DNA of 64,000 nt, taken from the NCBI RefSeq assembly GCF_021353265.1, contig NZ_JAJTWU010000005.1, positions 62,001 to 126,000 of the forward strand, given 5' to 3'. Below the pieces are notes generated by a model. That model did no database searches, had not been told where the DNA came from, and worked only from the letters and a program-made list of their open reading frames with translations. Position 1 is the stretch's first letter. Every line of letters starts with the position of its first letter. Below, piece after piece: positions 1 through 8,931 of this stretch. The stretch comes from Pelomonas cellulosilytica. GTDB lineage: Bacteria > Pseudomonadota > Gammaproteobacteria > Burkholderiales > Burkholderiaceae_C. The translations under genes were made by a program, and so were the position numbers.

Positions 1-296
1 TCCAGCAGGTGCCATTCGTTGCGGGGCCGCACGATGGCGCCGGCCCGCTGGCGCGACACGACCAGCCCCTTGGCGACGAGCACGCGCACGGCCTCGCGCA
101 TCACGGGCCGGCTGATCTCGTAGCGCTCCAGCAGCTGCGGCTCGGGCGGCAGCTTGTCACCGGGCTTGAGCTTGCCGCCCACGATGGCCAGCCCCAGCTC
201 GCTGACGATGAGGGCGTGTCGGCTCTTGCCCTCAGCCTGGGCGGCGTAGGTGGCGTGGTCGGCCCGGCTGCGCATGCGAGGTGTGCCCGTGAGCAT
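1..296 (-). CDS. GntR-family (FadR subfamily) transcriptional regulator, N-terminal part
   Basis: The minus-strand frame starts at an ATG whose A overlaps the TGA of the glycosidase gene upstream (TGATG), so translation is probably coupled. It runs off the window edge, leaving about 98 codons. The winged helix of GntR proteins is readable: LIVSELGLAIVGGKLKPGDK, then PPEPQLLERYEISRPVMREA and VLVAKGLVVSRQRAGAIVRP. The spacing is that of the FadR subfamily; the C-terminal effector domain lies outside the window. As the last gene of the glycosidase transcript, it probably controls this sugar cluster. The two GTnnnAC-type palindromes upstream of galM are candidate operators (inference). Confidence 0.85.
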   Translation of the reverse strand, partial: MLTGTPRMRSRADHATYAAQAEGKSRHALIVSELGLAIVGGKLKPGDKLPPEPQLLERYEISRPVMREAVRVLVAKGLVVSRQRAGAIVRPRNEWHLL

Positions 297-2194
297 CAGC
301 GCCAGCGGGCCACGAAACCGCCGCGGGGCGCCAGCGTCAGTCGCGCGGTGGGACCGGCGATGCGCTGCACGGCGAAGTCCCGCGGGCCGTCGCCGTCAGT
401 GATGAGCTGGCCCGCGCGCCGGCCCAGCCAGCCGAGGTCCAGCGTCAGCTCGCGCGGGGTGTCCTCGCCGTTGAGTCCGGCGATGAACCATTGCTTGCCG
501 GCGCGCCGGGCCAGCACGACGAACTTGCCAGGCTCGCCGTCGAGAAAGCGCACCTCGTCCCACTGCCTCGGCAGCTCGCGCAGCAGCTGCTTCACGGCGG
601 CCGGCACAGTGGCCATGCCGTCAGGCGTCTCGGCGTAGTGCTGGATGCCCGACAAGAAGATCACCGCCTCGGCCAGCTCCAGGCCGTTGCGCGTGGCGCG
701 CTTGATGTTGGGGATGTCGGCGAACACCATGGGCGTGAAGTCCATGGGGTCGAACAGATTGCGCGCGAACGGCAGCATCGCGGCGTGGCGGGCGACCTGG
801 TCCTGGTCGCCCTGGCTGAAGGTGGTGAACTCGAAGCCCTTCACGGCCTCGGTCGTCAGCAGGTTCGGATAGGTGCGGGCCCATCCGCGCGGCAGCGTCG
901 CGCCGTGGAAGTTCAGCAGCAGGCCGGCGGCTGCGGTTTCCTTCAGCAGGTCCAGGTAGTAGGCCTGCATGGAGGCACCGTCGCCGCCGAAGAAGTCGAT
1001 CTTCATGCCGGCGACGCCGATGGCCTTGAGCCGTGCGAACTCGCGCGCGCGGTCGGCCGGCGTCAGCAGCGCGCTCTTGGGCGTATAGGGCGTCTCGTTC
1101 CAGTCGCCCGAGGAGTTGTACCAGGCCAGCAGCGACACGCCCTTGGACTTGGCGTAGGTCGCCAGTTCCTTCATCTTCGCGTCGCCGATCTTCTGATCCC
1201 AGTCGGCATCCACCAGCGTGTAGGGCCAGCGCATGTCGGCAGCGTAGTCGATGAAGCGCTTCTGCACGTCGAAGACGGTGCCATCGTCCTTCAGGATCGC
1301 CCAGCTCCATGAGGCGGCGCCGGGCTTCACCCAGCGCCAGTCGACGGCGGCAGCCGCGGGCGGCGCGAAGTCGGTGCCGAGCGTGGACTCCATGACCGTC
1401 TTCAGCGGGCCGATCGCCAGCACGCGCCAGGGCGTCGTCAGCGGGCCGTCGCCTTCAGCCAGCAGGCCCCCGCCGGTGAAGACCTCGCTCGCCTCCGGCA
1501 CGCCGATGCGGTAGATGCCGCGGGTCGAGTCGGCCTGCAGGCGCGATGCGTGGAAGCGGCCGTCCATGCCGGCCTCGGTCAGCGCCACCCAGTTCGCGCC
1601 GCTGCGGAACAGCGCCGGGAAGACCCAGCCTGCATGCGACGGCGCCGGCGTGCCGACGGGGATGTCCACCTGGTAGTGCTCCTCGTACGACGGGTTGGTG
1701 CGCTTCCAGCCGGTCTTGGCGACGGACATCGGCTGCAACCAGGCCCGCGCCTCGGGCGCGAAGGCGAAGCTCGTCAGCTCCTCCTTGAAGTGCTTGGCGC
1801 CGGCCCCCGGCACCGTGTAGCGCAGTCCCACGCCGTCATTGGCGGCGCGCAGAGTCAGCACCAGTTCCTGGCCAGCAGCGTTGGCGACGGTGAAGCGCTG
1901 CTCGTTGGCGCGCACGTCCACGCTGCTGCGCTTGCCGGTGACCAGCCGGTAGTGCTCGCGGTGCGGCGCCACGGACGAGGTGGCCACGAGCTTGAGGCCG
2001 GTGGAGAAGTCGGCTTCGGCCAGCACCAGCCCCAGCCGCGAGGCCAGCAGCACCGGCTGGCCGGCGCGCTGCACCGTGTAGACGAGCTGCTGGTCGGCGT
2101 TGACGGTCACGTCGACCTGCAACTGGCCATCGGGGCTGCTGAGAGCCTGGGCCAGGGCGGGCAGCGCGAGCAGGAGGGAGGCAATGAGGCGCAT
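296..2194 (-). CDS. Glycoside hydrolase family 97 alpha-glycosidase, exported
   Basis: The protein has 632 residues. The start at 2194 is chosen because it begins a clear signal peptide (MRLIASLLLALPALAQA); an upstream in-frame start would add 34 non-signal residues. The GH97 order is visible: N-terminal beta-sandwich, (beta/alpha)8 barrel with WYNSSGDWNE, GVAGMKIDFFGGDG and LNFHGATLPRGW, then TEAVKGFEF and a C-terminal beta domain. Asp400 in KIDFF is where retaining GH97 alpha-galactosidases carry their nucleophile, while inverting SusB-type enzymes use glutamates; retention is therefore favoured (inference). Glu449 lies in TEAVKG. It probably releases galactose or glucose from oligosaccharides in the periplasm. 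Its stop overlaps the start of the GntR regulator gene. Confidence 0.87.
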   Translation of the reverse strand: MRLIASLLLALPALAQALSSPDGQLQVDVTVNADQQLVYTVQRAGQPVLLASRLGLVLAEADFSTGLKLVATSSVAPHREHYRLVTGKRSSVDVRANEQRFTVANAAGQELVLTLRAANDGVGLRYTVPGAGAKHFKEELTSFAFAPEARAWLQPMSVAKTGWKRTNPSYEEHYQVDIPVGTPAPSHAGWVFPALFRSGANWVALTEAGMDGRFHASRLQADSTRGIYRIGVPEASEVFTGGGLLAEGDGPLTTPWRVLAIGPLKTVMESTLGTDFAPPAAAAVDWRWVKPGAASWSWAILKDDGTVFDVQKRFIDYAADMRWPYTLVDADWDQKIGDAKMKELATYAKSKGVSLLAWYNSSGDWNETPYTPKSALLTPADRAREFARLKAIGVAGMKIDFFGGDGASMQAYYLDLLKETAAAGLLLNFHGATLPRGWARTYPNLLTTEAVKGFEFTTFSQGDQDQVARHAAMLPFARNLFDPMDFTPMVFADIPNIKRATRNGLELAEAVIFLSGIQHYAETPDGMATVPAAVKQLLRELPRQWDEVRFLDGEPGKFVVLARRAGKQWFIAGLNGEDTPRELTLDLGWLGRRAGQLITDGDGPRDFAVQRIAGPTARLTLAPRGGFVARWR

Positions 2195-2341
2195 GGTGAA
2201 GGCCTTGCAGACAACGTGGGTGACAAGGATGTGGGAGCCCGGCGCAGCGGCGCCGGTCCTCGCGCGGCCGCCATGGAACCGGCTTGGCCGGGCCATCGGC
2301 GACGCCCCTTGAGGGGGCCGGCGAAGCCGGTAGAGGGTCGT

Positions 2342-3283
2342 CTATCGACCCCAGCGCAGGACGAGCGGGTCCAGCCGGCGGGCGGCGTCCAGCAGGCCGG
2401 CGCGCACCTCGGGGCTCATCTCGGGGAAGGGGTGGCGCGGCGCGTCGCTCTTGATGACGCCACCTTCCTTCATCAGCGCCTTGGCGGTCAGGATGCCGCC
2501 CTGGCGGTTCTCGTAGTTGATCAGCGGCAGCCAGCGGCCGTACTCCAGCACGGCGGTCTCGCGGTCACCGGCGTGATATGCGTCGACGATCTTGCGGATG
2601 CCGTCGGGATAGCCGCCGCCGGTCATCGCGCCGGTCGCACCGGCGTCCAGGTCTGCCAGCAGCGTGATGGCCTCCTCGCCGTCCCACGGTCCCTCGATGG
2701 CGGCGCCGCCCACGCGGATCAGCTCGCGCATCTTGCTGGCGGCCTGCGGCATCTCCAGCTTGAAGTACTTCACGTTGGCGATGTTCTGTGCCATGCGCGC
2801 CAGCAGCGGCACCGACAGCGGCGTGCCGGCCACGGGCGCGTCCTGGATCATGATGGGGATGTCGATGGCGTCCGACAGCCGCTGGTAGAAGCTCTCGATC
2901 TGCCCTTCGGACACGCGGAACGTGGCCCCGTGATACGGCGGCATCACCATGACCATCGCCGCGCCGAGTTCTTGCGCGAGCCGGCTGCGCTCGATGCAGA
3001 TCTGCGTCGCGTAGTGCGTCGTCGTGACGATGACAGGCACGCGGCCGGCGACGTGTTCCAGGATGGCCCGCGTCAGCGTCTCGCGCTCGGCGTCCGACAG
3101 CACGAACTGCTCGGAGAAGTTGGCGAGGATGCACAGGCCCGTGGAGCCGGCGTCAATCATGAAGTCGATGCAGCGCAGCTGGCCGGCCAGATCCAGGCCG
3201 CCGTCGGCGTGGAAGATGGTCGGCACGACCGGGAAGACACCGCGGTACGGGCGGGTCGGGCGGGAGGCGGTGGAGGCGCTCAT
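2342..3283 (-). CDS. DHDPS/NAL-family aldolase or dehydratase, probably 2-keto-3-deoxy-sugar-acid metabolism
   Basis: 313 residues with the class I aldolase TIM-barrel pattern of dihydrodipicolinate synthase relatives: PVVPTIFHADGGLD at the N-terminus, MPPYHG around residue 115 (the Tyr that assists Schiff-base chemistry) and Lys175 in NVKYFKLEMP as the likely Schiff-base lysine. The start at 3283 places the family N-terminus correctly; an in-frame extension of 25 Arg-rich residues was discarded. Neighbours (galactosidase-like enzyme, galM, sugar lactonase) suggest L-2-keto-3-deoxyarabonate dehydratase or a related activity in non-phosphorylating pentose or hexose catabolism, not lysine synthesis. 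The exact substrate cannot be read from sequence. Confidence 0.82.
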   Translation of the reverse strand: MSASTASRPTRPYRGVFPVVPTIFHADGGLDLAGQLRCIDFMIDAGSTGLCILANFSEQFVLSDAERETLTRAILEHVAGRVPVIVTTTHYATQICIERSRLAQELGAAMVMVMPPYHGATFRVSEGQIESFYQRLSDAIDIPIMIQDAPVAGTPLSVPLLARMAQNIANVKYFKLEMPQAASKMRELIRVGGAAIEGPWDGEEAITLLADLDAGATGAMTGGGYPDGIRKIVDAYHAGDRETAVLEYGRWLPLINYENRQGGILTAKALMKEGGVIKSDAPRHPFPEMSPEVRAGLLDAARRLDPLVLRWGR

Positions 3284-3370
3284 GGGCGGTCCCTTGTCTC
3301 GTGGGCGTTTGGAATGACCGCGCCGGCGACGGCGCGCACCGGCAGGCAGCGCCGGCAATGGCTGCTCATT

Positions 3371-3382
3371 AAAGTATGACTA
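3371..3382. promoter_or_regulatory. Candidate GntR operator, copy 1
   Basis: AAAGTATGACTA contains the palindrome AGT-atg-ACT, which fits the nGTnnnACn pattern bound by FadR-type GntR regulators. An identical 12-mer recurs 64 bp downstream in the same divergent promoter region. The regulator is encoded at the window's left edge. Confidence 0.5.
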
Positions 3383-3434
3383 TTTGAGACTGAAGATTGG
3401 GGTAAACCCGTCACCACGCGTGGTTGCACGCAAA

Positions 3435-3446
3435 AAAGTATGACTA
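3435..3446. promoter_or_regulatory. Candidate GntR operator, copy 2
   Basis: Exact second copy of AAAGTATGACTA, about 100 bp upstream of the chosen galM start and about 150 bp from the divergent aldolase start. Two identical sites 64 bp apart (about six helical turns) would suit cooperative binding or looping. Confidence 0.5.
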
Positions 3447-3548
3447 ATAATGGCGCGCACTCGGCGGCCACGACGGCCGACCGGCCCCCCACCGGAGACC
3501 GCCCCTGATGACTCGCGCCGTGCCATGCCCTCGCGTTCAGGAGCCGGC

Positions 3549-4616
3549 ATGACGCCGGCCTGCCGCGAATACGGCCGCCTGCCCGACGGCCGGGCCGTCC
3601 ATGAATACACGCTGAGCAACGGCCTGGGCCTGCAGCTGACCGCGATCACGCTGGGCGGCATCGTCACCGGTCTGTGGGTGCCGGATGCGCATGGCGCCAG
3701 CGGCAACGTCGTGCTGGGCTTCGACAACCTGGACGACTACGTCCACCGCAACCCGTCCTTCGGCATCATCGTCGGCCGCTACGGCAACCGCATCGCCGGC
3801 GCGAGCTTCGAGCTGGACGGCCACACGCACACACTCAGCCGCAACGATGGCCCCAACTGCCTGCACGGCGGTGTCGAGGGCTTCGGCCACCGACTCTGGC
3901 AGGCCGAGCCCGTCGAGCCCCTGCCCGGCGAGGCCCAGGCGCTGCGTCTGCACCTGTCCAGCCCGCAGGGGGACCAGGGCTTCCCCGGCGAGCTGCGCGT
4001 GACGGTGCGCTACGCGGTCAGCGCCACGCGCAACGCCTGGCGCATCGACTACGACGCGACGACCGACCGCGCCACCGTCGTCAACCTGACGCACCACGAC
4101 TACTTCAACCTCGCCGGCGACGGCAGCGTGCTGGACCACCGGCTGACGCTGCCGGCGTCCCGCTACAGCGAGGTCGACAAGTACCTAATCCCGCAGCGGC
4201 ACGCGCCTGTCGACGGCACGCCGTTCGACTTCCGCAACGCGACGCGCATCGGCGAACGCATCCGCCGCGCGCACCCGCAGCTGCTGCTCGCCAAGGGCTA
4301 CGACCATAACTGGCTGCTCGACGGCGCGCCCGATGCCGACGGCCTGCGCGCGGCCGCGACGCTGCAGGACCCGCTGTCGGGCCGCAGCATGGACGTGCTC
4401 ACCACCGAGCCGGCCGTGCAGTTCTATTCCGGCAACTTCCTTGACGGCAGCCTGGCCGGCCCCGGCGGGCGCATCTACCGCCAGGGTGATGGCCTGTGCC
4501 TGGAGACCCAGCACCACCCGGACTCTCCGCACCACGCGGCCAGCACCGACTGGCCGACGACCGTGCTGCGGCCGGGCGAAGTTTTCCGCAGCACGACAAT
4601 CCACGTCTTTCGCTGA
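3549..4616 (+). CDS. galM: Aldose 1-epimerase (galactose mutarotase)
   Basis: 355 residues. The start at 3549 has AGGAG six bases upstream; two earlier in-frame starts (3450, 3525) lack a ribosome site and add an Arg/Pro-rich tail, and 3450 nearly abuts the second operator. GalM landmarks: GRYGNRIAGASFELDG, RNDGPNCLHGG, His182-His183 in THHDYFNLAG (general acid), GYDHNWLLD and the general base Glu319 in ETQHHPDSPHH. It interconverts alpha and beta anomers of hexoses or pentoses so that the sugar dehydrogenase/lactonase route can proceed. It is first in a plus-strand operon with a thioesterase and an SMP-30 lactonase. Confidence 0.93.
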   Translation: MTPACREYGRLPDGRAVHEYTLSNGLGLQLTAITLGGIVTGLWVPDAHGASGNVVLGFDNLDDYVHRNPSFGIIVGRYGNRIAGASFELDGHTHTLSRNDGPNCLHGGVEGFGHRLWQAEPVEPLPGEAQALRLHLSSPQGDQGFPGELRVTVRYAVSATRNAWRIDYDATTDRATVVNLTHHDYFNLAGDGSVLDHRLTLPASRYSEVDKYLIPQRHAPVDGTPFDFRNATRIGERIRRAHPQLLLAKGYDHNWLLDGAPDADGLRAAATLQDPLSGRSMDVLTTEPAVQFYSGNFLDGSLAGPGGRIYRQGDGLCLETQHHPDSPHHAASTDWPTTVLRPGEVFRSTTIHVFR

Positions 4617-4628
4617 CACGGTGATGCC

Positions 4629-5108
4629 ATGGACCTGCCCGCCCACCAACTGACGATGACGGTGCTGATGACGCCGGACACCGCCAACTTCGCCGGCAAC
4701 GTCCACGGCGGCAACCTGCTGAAGCTGCTGGACCAGGTCGCCTACGCCTGCGGCAGCCGCTACGCGGGGCGCTATGTCGTCACGCTGTCGGTGGACCGCG
4801 TCATCTTCCGCCAGCCCATCCACGTCGGCGAGCTGGTGACCTTCCTGGCCAGCGTGAACCACACCGGCACGTCGTCGATGGAAGTGGGCATCAAGGTCGT
4901 TGCGCAGAACATCCGAACGCAGGAGACGCGGCACGTCAACAGCTGCTACTTCACGATGGTGGCTGTGGGCGACGACAACAAGCCCGTGCCCGTGCCGCCG
5001 CTGCGTCCCTTCACCCCCGAAGAGCGGCGCCGCCACGCCGCAGCCATCGCCCGCAAGCAGGCCCGCTCGCAGCTGGCCCGCCTGGAAGACACCGCCCATG
5101 ACGCCTGA
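4629..5108 (+). CDS. Acyl-CoA thioesterase, hotdog fold (YciA/BACH type)
   Basis: 159 residues. The hotdog signature runs from TVLMTPDTANFAGNVHGGNL through LLDQVAYACGSRYAGRYVVT and VDRVIFRQPIHVGELV to SSMEVGIKVVAQN. Asn18-Phe and the HGG motif match the active site of short acyl-CoA thioesterases. A basic helical tail (EERRRHAAAIARKQ) closes the protein. It lies 12 bp after galM, and its end overlaps the lactonase start by 11 bp, so it is co-transcribed. Its place in a sugar operon is unexplained; similar pairings occur in related genomes as far as I recall (low certainty). Confidence 0.88.
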   Translation: MDLPAHQLTMTVLMTPDTANFAGNVHGGNLLKLLDQVAYACGSRYAGRYVVTLSVDRVIFRQPIHVGELVTFLASVNHTGTSSMEVGIKVVAQNIRTQETRHVNSCYFTMVAVGDDNKPVPVPPLRPFTPEERRRHAAAIARKQARSQLARLEDTAHDA

Positions 5109-6024
5109 CACCGCCCTGCCCACGCTGACCCCCGCGCTCACCCAGTCCGCCACGCTCGGCGAAGGCCTGCAATGGCACGCACCCAGCGGCCGCTGGTGGT
5201 GGACGGACATCGAAGGCCGCACCGTCAACGCGTGGACGCCCGGCGCCAGCACGACGCTGGTGCTGCGCTTTGCGGAGCGCGTGGGTTGTTTCACACACTG
5301 CCGCTCCGGCGCACTGCTGCTGGCGCTGGCCAAGCGCGTCGCGCGGCTGCGCATCCCGGACCTGCAGGCCACCGGCAGCTTCGAAGTGCAGCCCGAGGAG
5401 CTGGCGCCGCTCGAGGCCCACCTGCCCACCACGCGCGCCAACGACGGCCGCTGCGACCGAAGCGGCAACTTCGTCTTCGGCACGCTGGACGAAGGCGACC
5501 CGCGCCAGCCCATCGGCAGCTTCTACCAGTACTCCACCGCCCACGGCCTGCGCCGCCTGCCGCTGGATGGCGTTGCCATCGCCAACAGCGTCTGCTTCAG
5601 CCTGGACGGCCGGCGCATGTACTACTGCGACACGATGCACCCGCGTATCCTCGTCTGCGACTACGACGCCGCGACGGCGCGCGTCTCGGAGCCGCGGCTG
5701 TTCGTGAAGAAGGACTTCGACGGCTGCTCGCCCGACGGCTCCATCATCGACGCCAAGGGCTGCCTGTGGAACGCCGAATGGGGCAACGCCGCCATTGCTC
5801 GCTATGCGCCGGATGGCCGGCTGCTAGGCCGCTACCCGGTGCCTGTCAGCAACCCCACGTGCCCGGCGCTCGGCGGCCCGAACGGCGACCAGCTGTTCGT
5901 CACCACCGCCCGCGCGGGCCTGAGCACCGCCGAGCTGATGGCCCAGCCGCTGTCCGGCAGCCTGTTCGGCGTGACGGTGGGCGAGGGACTGGTCGTGGCC
6001 GACGCTCTGTTCAACGACGACTGA
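5098..6024 (+). CDS. SMP-30/gluconolactonase/LRE-like sugar lactonase
   Basis: 308 residues. The ATG at 5098 lies inside the end of the thioesterase gene, and the product then starts with the family pattern LGEGLQWHAPSGRWWWTDIE (metal-binding Glu). Further metal/catalytic positions: TRANDGRCDRSGNFVFGTLD, IANSVCFSLDGRRMYYCDT and FDGCSPDGSIIDAKGCLWNA. It is a six-bladed propeller that hydrolyses a sugar lactone such as L-arabino- or galactonolactone to the acid, which the DHDPS-family enzyme could process after dehydration. The substrate assignment is inference from the neighbourhood. Confidence 0.9.
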   Translation: MTPDTALPTLTPALTQSATLGEGLQWHAPSGRWWWTDIEGRTVNAWTPGASTTLVLRFAERVGCFTHCRSGALLLALAKRVARLRIPDLQATGSFEVQPEELAPLEAHLPTTRANDGRCDRSGNFVFGTLDEGDPRQPIGSFYQYSTAHGLRRLPLDGVAIANSVCFSLDGRRMYYCDTMHPRILVCDYDAATARVSEPRLFVKKDFDGCSPDGSIIDAKGCLWNAEWGNAAIARYAPDGRLLGRYPVPVSNPTCPALGGPNGDQLFVTTARAGLSTAELMAQPLSGSLFGVTVGEGLVVADALFNDD

Positions 6025-6025
6025 C

Positions 6026-6202
6026 CTATCTCGGGCCGGGCTTGCGCACCCAGGCCTCCATCCAGTCCGAGCCCGACAGCACGCGGCGCGAGCGCCACAT
6101 CTCGTCGCGCGGCTGCGGCGCGGCGGCGGCCTTGGCCGGCAGCGCCGGCGTGCGCGGGGCCATCTCGGTGGCCGTGAAGCTGAAGTGTTGAAGGCGTCGC
6201 AT
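6026..6202 (-). CDS. Small basic protein of 58 aa, unknown function
   Basis: A 58-codon frame opens at ATG 6202 behind a strong Shine-Dalgarno (AGGAGGA, three bases before the start). It begins MRRLQHFSFTATEMAPRTPA, continues with an Ala/Pro-rich linker, and ends in a Trp/Arg-rich stretch (EMWRSRRVLSGSDWMEAWVR). It converges with the lactonase gene, with only 1 bp between the two stops. There is no signal peptide or membrane segment. The ribosome site and balanced composition make it a likely real gene; no family was recognised. Confidence 0.6.
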   Translation of the reverse strand: MRRLQHFSFTATEMAPRTPALPAKAAAAPQPRDEMWRSRRVLSGSDWMEAWVRKPGPR

Positions 6203-6349
6203 GCGTCCTCCTCGTGATGCAACGGGGCCACTGTGCGGCCCGGTGCATCAGGAACGCATCAGCGGCCGCCCCGGACGACGCCGATTTGAAAGAACCGTAA
6301 CGGCTGCCTGACCGCTCGCTGACGGCGGGCCAACGAGCCGGCGCCCCCC

Positions 6350-7498
6350 TCAAGTCGTCCGGCTCTCCGCCCCGGCCAGCTGCACCCGGTTGCGGCCCGC
6401 CTGCTTGGCGGCGTACAGCGCCGTGTCGGCCGCGTGGTGCAGTTCCTGCCAGTCCTGCCCCGCCTGCCCGCACCGCGCGATGCCGAGGCTGGCGGTGACC
6501 GCAACTACCTGTCCGCGGTAGGGCACGGCCAGCGTCTCGATGGCCGCACGCAACCGCTCCGCCAAGAGCAAAGCCTGACGCTCGTCCAGCTCCGGCAGAA
6601 ACAGCACGAACTCCTCGCCGCCCACGCGGGCGAGGCAGTCACCTTGCCGCAGGCCCTCGCGGAGCACGTTGGCGGCAGCCACCAGCACCAGGTCGCCCCC
6701 CGCGTGCCCGTGCAGGTCGTTGATCTGCTTGAAGTGGTCCAGGTCCAGACACAGCACCGTGTCGCCGACTTTCAGCGTGGCGGGCACGCTGTCCGCCAGC
6801 CAGCGGCGGTTGCCGATGCCGGTCAGCGGATCGAGGCAGGCCTGCCGGCGCAGATGCGCCTCGGCGCGATCGGTCGTCATGCCACCGACGAGGATGACCA
6901 GCGAGAAATTACCGAGGATCTGGACGAAGAACTCCAGCGCCAGCCAGGGCACGAACGCGTCTACCCACCGGATGACGGCCGCGCCGGCGGCGAAGGACAG
7001 CGACGTGGCGAGCAGCACCAGCGCGAGCGGCTCGCGCGAAGGCAGCGGCTCCAGCCGCCGGCCGCGCCAGATCACCCAGGCGGCCAGTGCCAGGCAAACC
7101 GCCGCGTTCAAATGGAAGGCGATGGCGCGCGACGGGTTGTGCAAATGGAACTGTGTCAGCGCCGCCAACAGCCAGAACGGCGCGGGCCACAGCCACAGCA
7201 GCTTCCAGTGCCGGGGCGGACGCCCCTGGCTCAGGCAGGCCAGCCCCGCCGCCAGCAGCGCATGCCCCCACAGGCCGGAGCACAGCGTGGCCAGCGTCCA
7301 GAGGTGCCGGGGCAGCCGGGCCTGCTCGCCAAGACTCGCCAGCGCAGCCCCGATGCCCAGGATGCCCAGCGCAGCCGACACCATGCCCAGCCCGCGCGTC
7401 GGCCCGGTCTGACGCCGGTTCAGCAGAAAGGCGGCCGCCCCCACCAGCAACGACGACTGGTAGAGGAACAGCACCGTCGAGATGTCGAGCGAAATCAT
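6350..7498 (-). CDS. Membrane-bound diguanylate cyclase (GGDEF domain)
   Basis: 382 residues. The N-terminal half (about 1-205) has six or seven hydrophobic helices. The C-terminal GGDEF domain includes DPLTGIGNRRWL, LDLDHFKQINDLHGHAGGD and the catalytic GGEEF at 293-297. An RxxD inhibitory site (Arg284-Asp287) lies five residues before GGEEF, so product inhibition by c-di-GMP is expected. It makes cyclic di-GMP from two GTP at the inner membrane. It lies 17 bp after mnmE on the same strand and may be read through from it. Confidence 0.92.
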   Translation of the reverse strand: MISLDISTVLFLYQSSLLVGAAAFLLNRRQTGPTRGLGMVSAALGILGIGAALASLGEQARLPRHLWTLATLCSGLWGHALLAAGLACLSQGRPPRHWKLLWLWPAPFWLLAALTQFHLHNPSRAIAFHLNAAVCLALAAWVIWRGRRLEPLPSREPLALVLLATSLSFAAGAAVIRWVDAFVPWLALEFFVQILGNFSLVILVGGMTTDRAEAHLRRQACLDPLTGIGNRRWLADSVPATLKVGDTVLCLDLDHFKQINDLHGHAGGDLVLVAAANVLREGLRQGDCLARVGGEEFVLFLPELDERQALLLAERLRAAIETLAVPYRGQVVAVTASLGIARCGQAGQDWQELHHAADTALYAAKQAGRNRVQLAGAESRTT

Positions 7499-7515
7499 GA
7501 CCTGCGCCGCACAGC

Positions 7516-8880
7516 TTACTTTCCGATGCAGAAGCTGCTGAAGATGACGCCGAGCAGCTCGTCGGCTGAGAAAGCGCCGGTGATCTCACCCAGCGCGTCG
7601 TGTGCCAGCCGCAGCTCCTCGGCCAGCAGGTCCAGCGCCGCGTCGCGCTGCTGGGCGATGGCACGGGCCAACGCCAGGTGCTCGGCCGTGCGGGCAAGCG
7701 CCTGCACATGGCGCTCGCGGGCAATGAACAAACCCTCGGGCACGGCCTGCCAGCCGGCCGTCTGCAACAGCCGCCGGCGCAGCGTCTCCAGCCCATCGCC
7801 GGTCTTCAGGCTCAAAGCGATCTCGCCCGCCGGTGCGGCGCCCAGGTCCGTCTTGTTGAACACCTGCACGACGCGGCCCGCGTCCACCCCGGCCAGCCGC
7901 GCGCGGATGCGCTCGTCCTCGGCCTCATAGTCAGCCTGACCGACGCGGCCCAGGTCGTGCAGGAACAGCACGACGTCGGCGTCGGCGATCGCGTCCCACG
8001 ACCGCGACACGCCTATGCGCTCCACTTCGTCGGCCGTGGCGTCACGCAGTCCGGCCGTGTCGGTGATGTGCAGCGGCACGCCTTCGATCTGGATGGTCTG
8101 GCTGACTTTGTCGCGCGTCGTGCCGGGGATGGGCGTGACGATGGCCAGCTCGGCGCCGGCCAGCGCATTCAGCAGCGAACTCTTGCCCACGTTGGGCTGA
8201 CCTGCCAGCACGACCTTCAGCCCGTCGCGCAGCAGCGCGCCCTGGCGCGTGCGGTCCTGCACGGCGCTCAGTTGCGCGGTCAGCCGGTCCAGCCGGCCAA
8301 AGGCGTCGGCCTTTTCGAGGAAGTCGATCTCCTCCTCGGGGAAGTCCAGCGTCGCCTCAACGAGCATGCGCAGCTGGATGAGCTGGTCGCGCAGCACGCC
8401 GACCTCGTGGCTCAGCGCCCCGCCCAAAGCGCGGCTGGCACTGCGAGCGGCGGCCTCCGTGCTGGCGTCGATGAGGTCCGCCACGGCCTCGGCCTGGGCC
8501 AGATCAAGCTTGCCGTTCAGAAACGCGCGCTGCGTGAACTCGCCGGGCTCGGCGAGCCGCACGTCCTGGCCGGCCTCGATGACCCGCGCCAGCAGCAGCT
8601 GCATGACGACCGCGCCGCCATGCGCCTGCAGCTCCAGCACATGCTCGCCGGTGTAGGAATGCGGCGCCGGGAAGTGCAGCGCCAGGCCCTGGTCGATGGC
8701 CTGGCCGGAGGCATCGCGAAACGGCAGGTAGGTCGCCTCGCGCGGCCGAAGCGGTCGGCCGCAGACCGCTAAGATCAATGGGGACAGGTCTTGCGGTGAC
8801 GACACCCTGACGATGCCGACCGCACCCCGTCCGGGAGCGGTGGCGATGGCGGCGATGGGGTCGGCATGGCGAGACAGCAT
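7516..8880 (-). CDS. mnmE: tRNA uridine-5-carboxymethylaminomethyl modification GTPase MnmE
   Basis: 454 residues. The start at 8880 gives the family N-terminus ([20 protein letters not shown]). It has the formyl-THF-binding N-domain, a helical domain and an inserted G domain ([25 protein letters not shown]), and ends in the obligatory CIGK whose Cys is essential. With MnmG it modifies the wobble uridine of several tRNAs. It normally follows yidC; here 6.3 kb of opposite-strand genes intervene, so it must have its own promoter close to the divergent sigma-factor start. Confidence 0.97.
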   Translation of the reverse strand: MLSRHADPIAAIATAPGRGAVGIVRVSSPQDLSPLILAVCGRPLRPREATYLPFRDASGQAIDQGLALHFPAPHSYTGEHVLELQAHGGAVVMQLLLARVIEAGQDVRLAEPGEFTQRAFLNGKLDLAQAEAVADLIDASTEAAARSASRALGGALSHEVGVLRDQLIQLRMLVEATLDFPEEEIDFLEKADAFGRLDRLTAQLSAVQDRTRQGALLRDGLKVVLAGQPNVGKSSLLNALAGAELAIVTPIPGTTRDKVSQTIQIEGVPLHITDTAGLRDATADEVERIGVSRSWDAIADADVVLFLHDLGRVGQADYEAEDERIRARLAGVDAGRVVQVFNKTDLGAAPAGEIALSLKTGDGLETLRRRLLQTAGWQAVPEGLFIARERHVQALARTAEHLALARAIAQQRDAALDLLAEELRLAHDALGEITGAFSADELLGVIFSSFCIGK

Positions 8881-8931
8881 GGCGGGATTGTCGAACCTCC
8901 GGCAGCCGCCCCCGATCCCCCGCCACCGCCA

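Noticed and set aside
1550-3379. 609-codon plus-strand frame across the glycosidase and aldolase genes
   Set aside because: Antisense shadow of two well-supported genes; composition is His/Arg/Gln-rich as expected of a GC-rich complementary frame.
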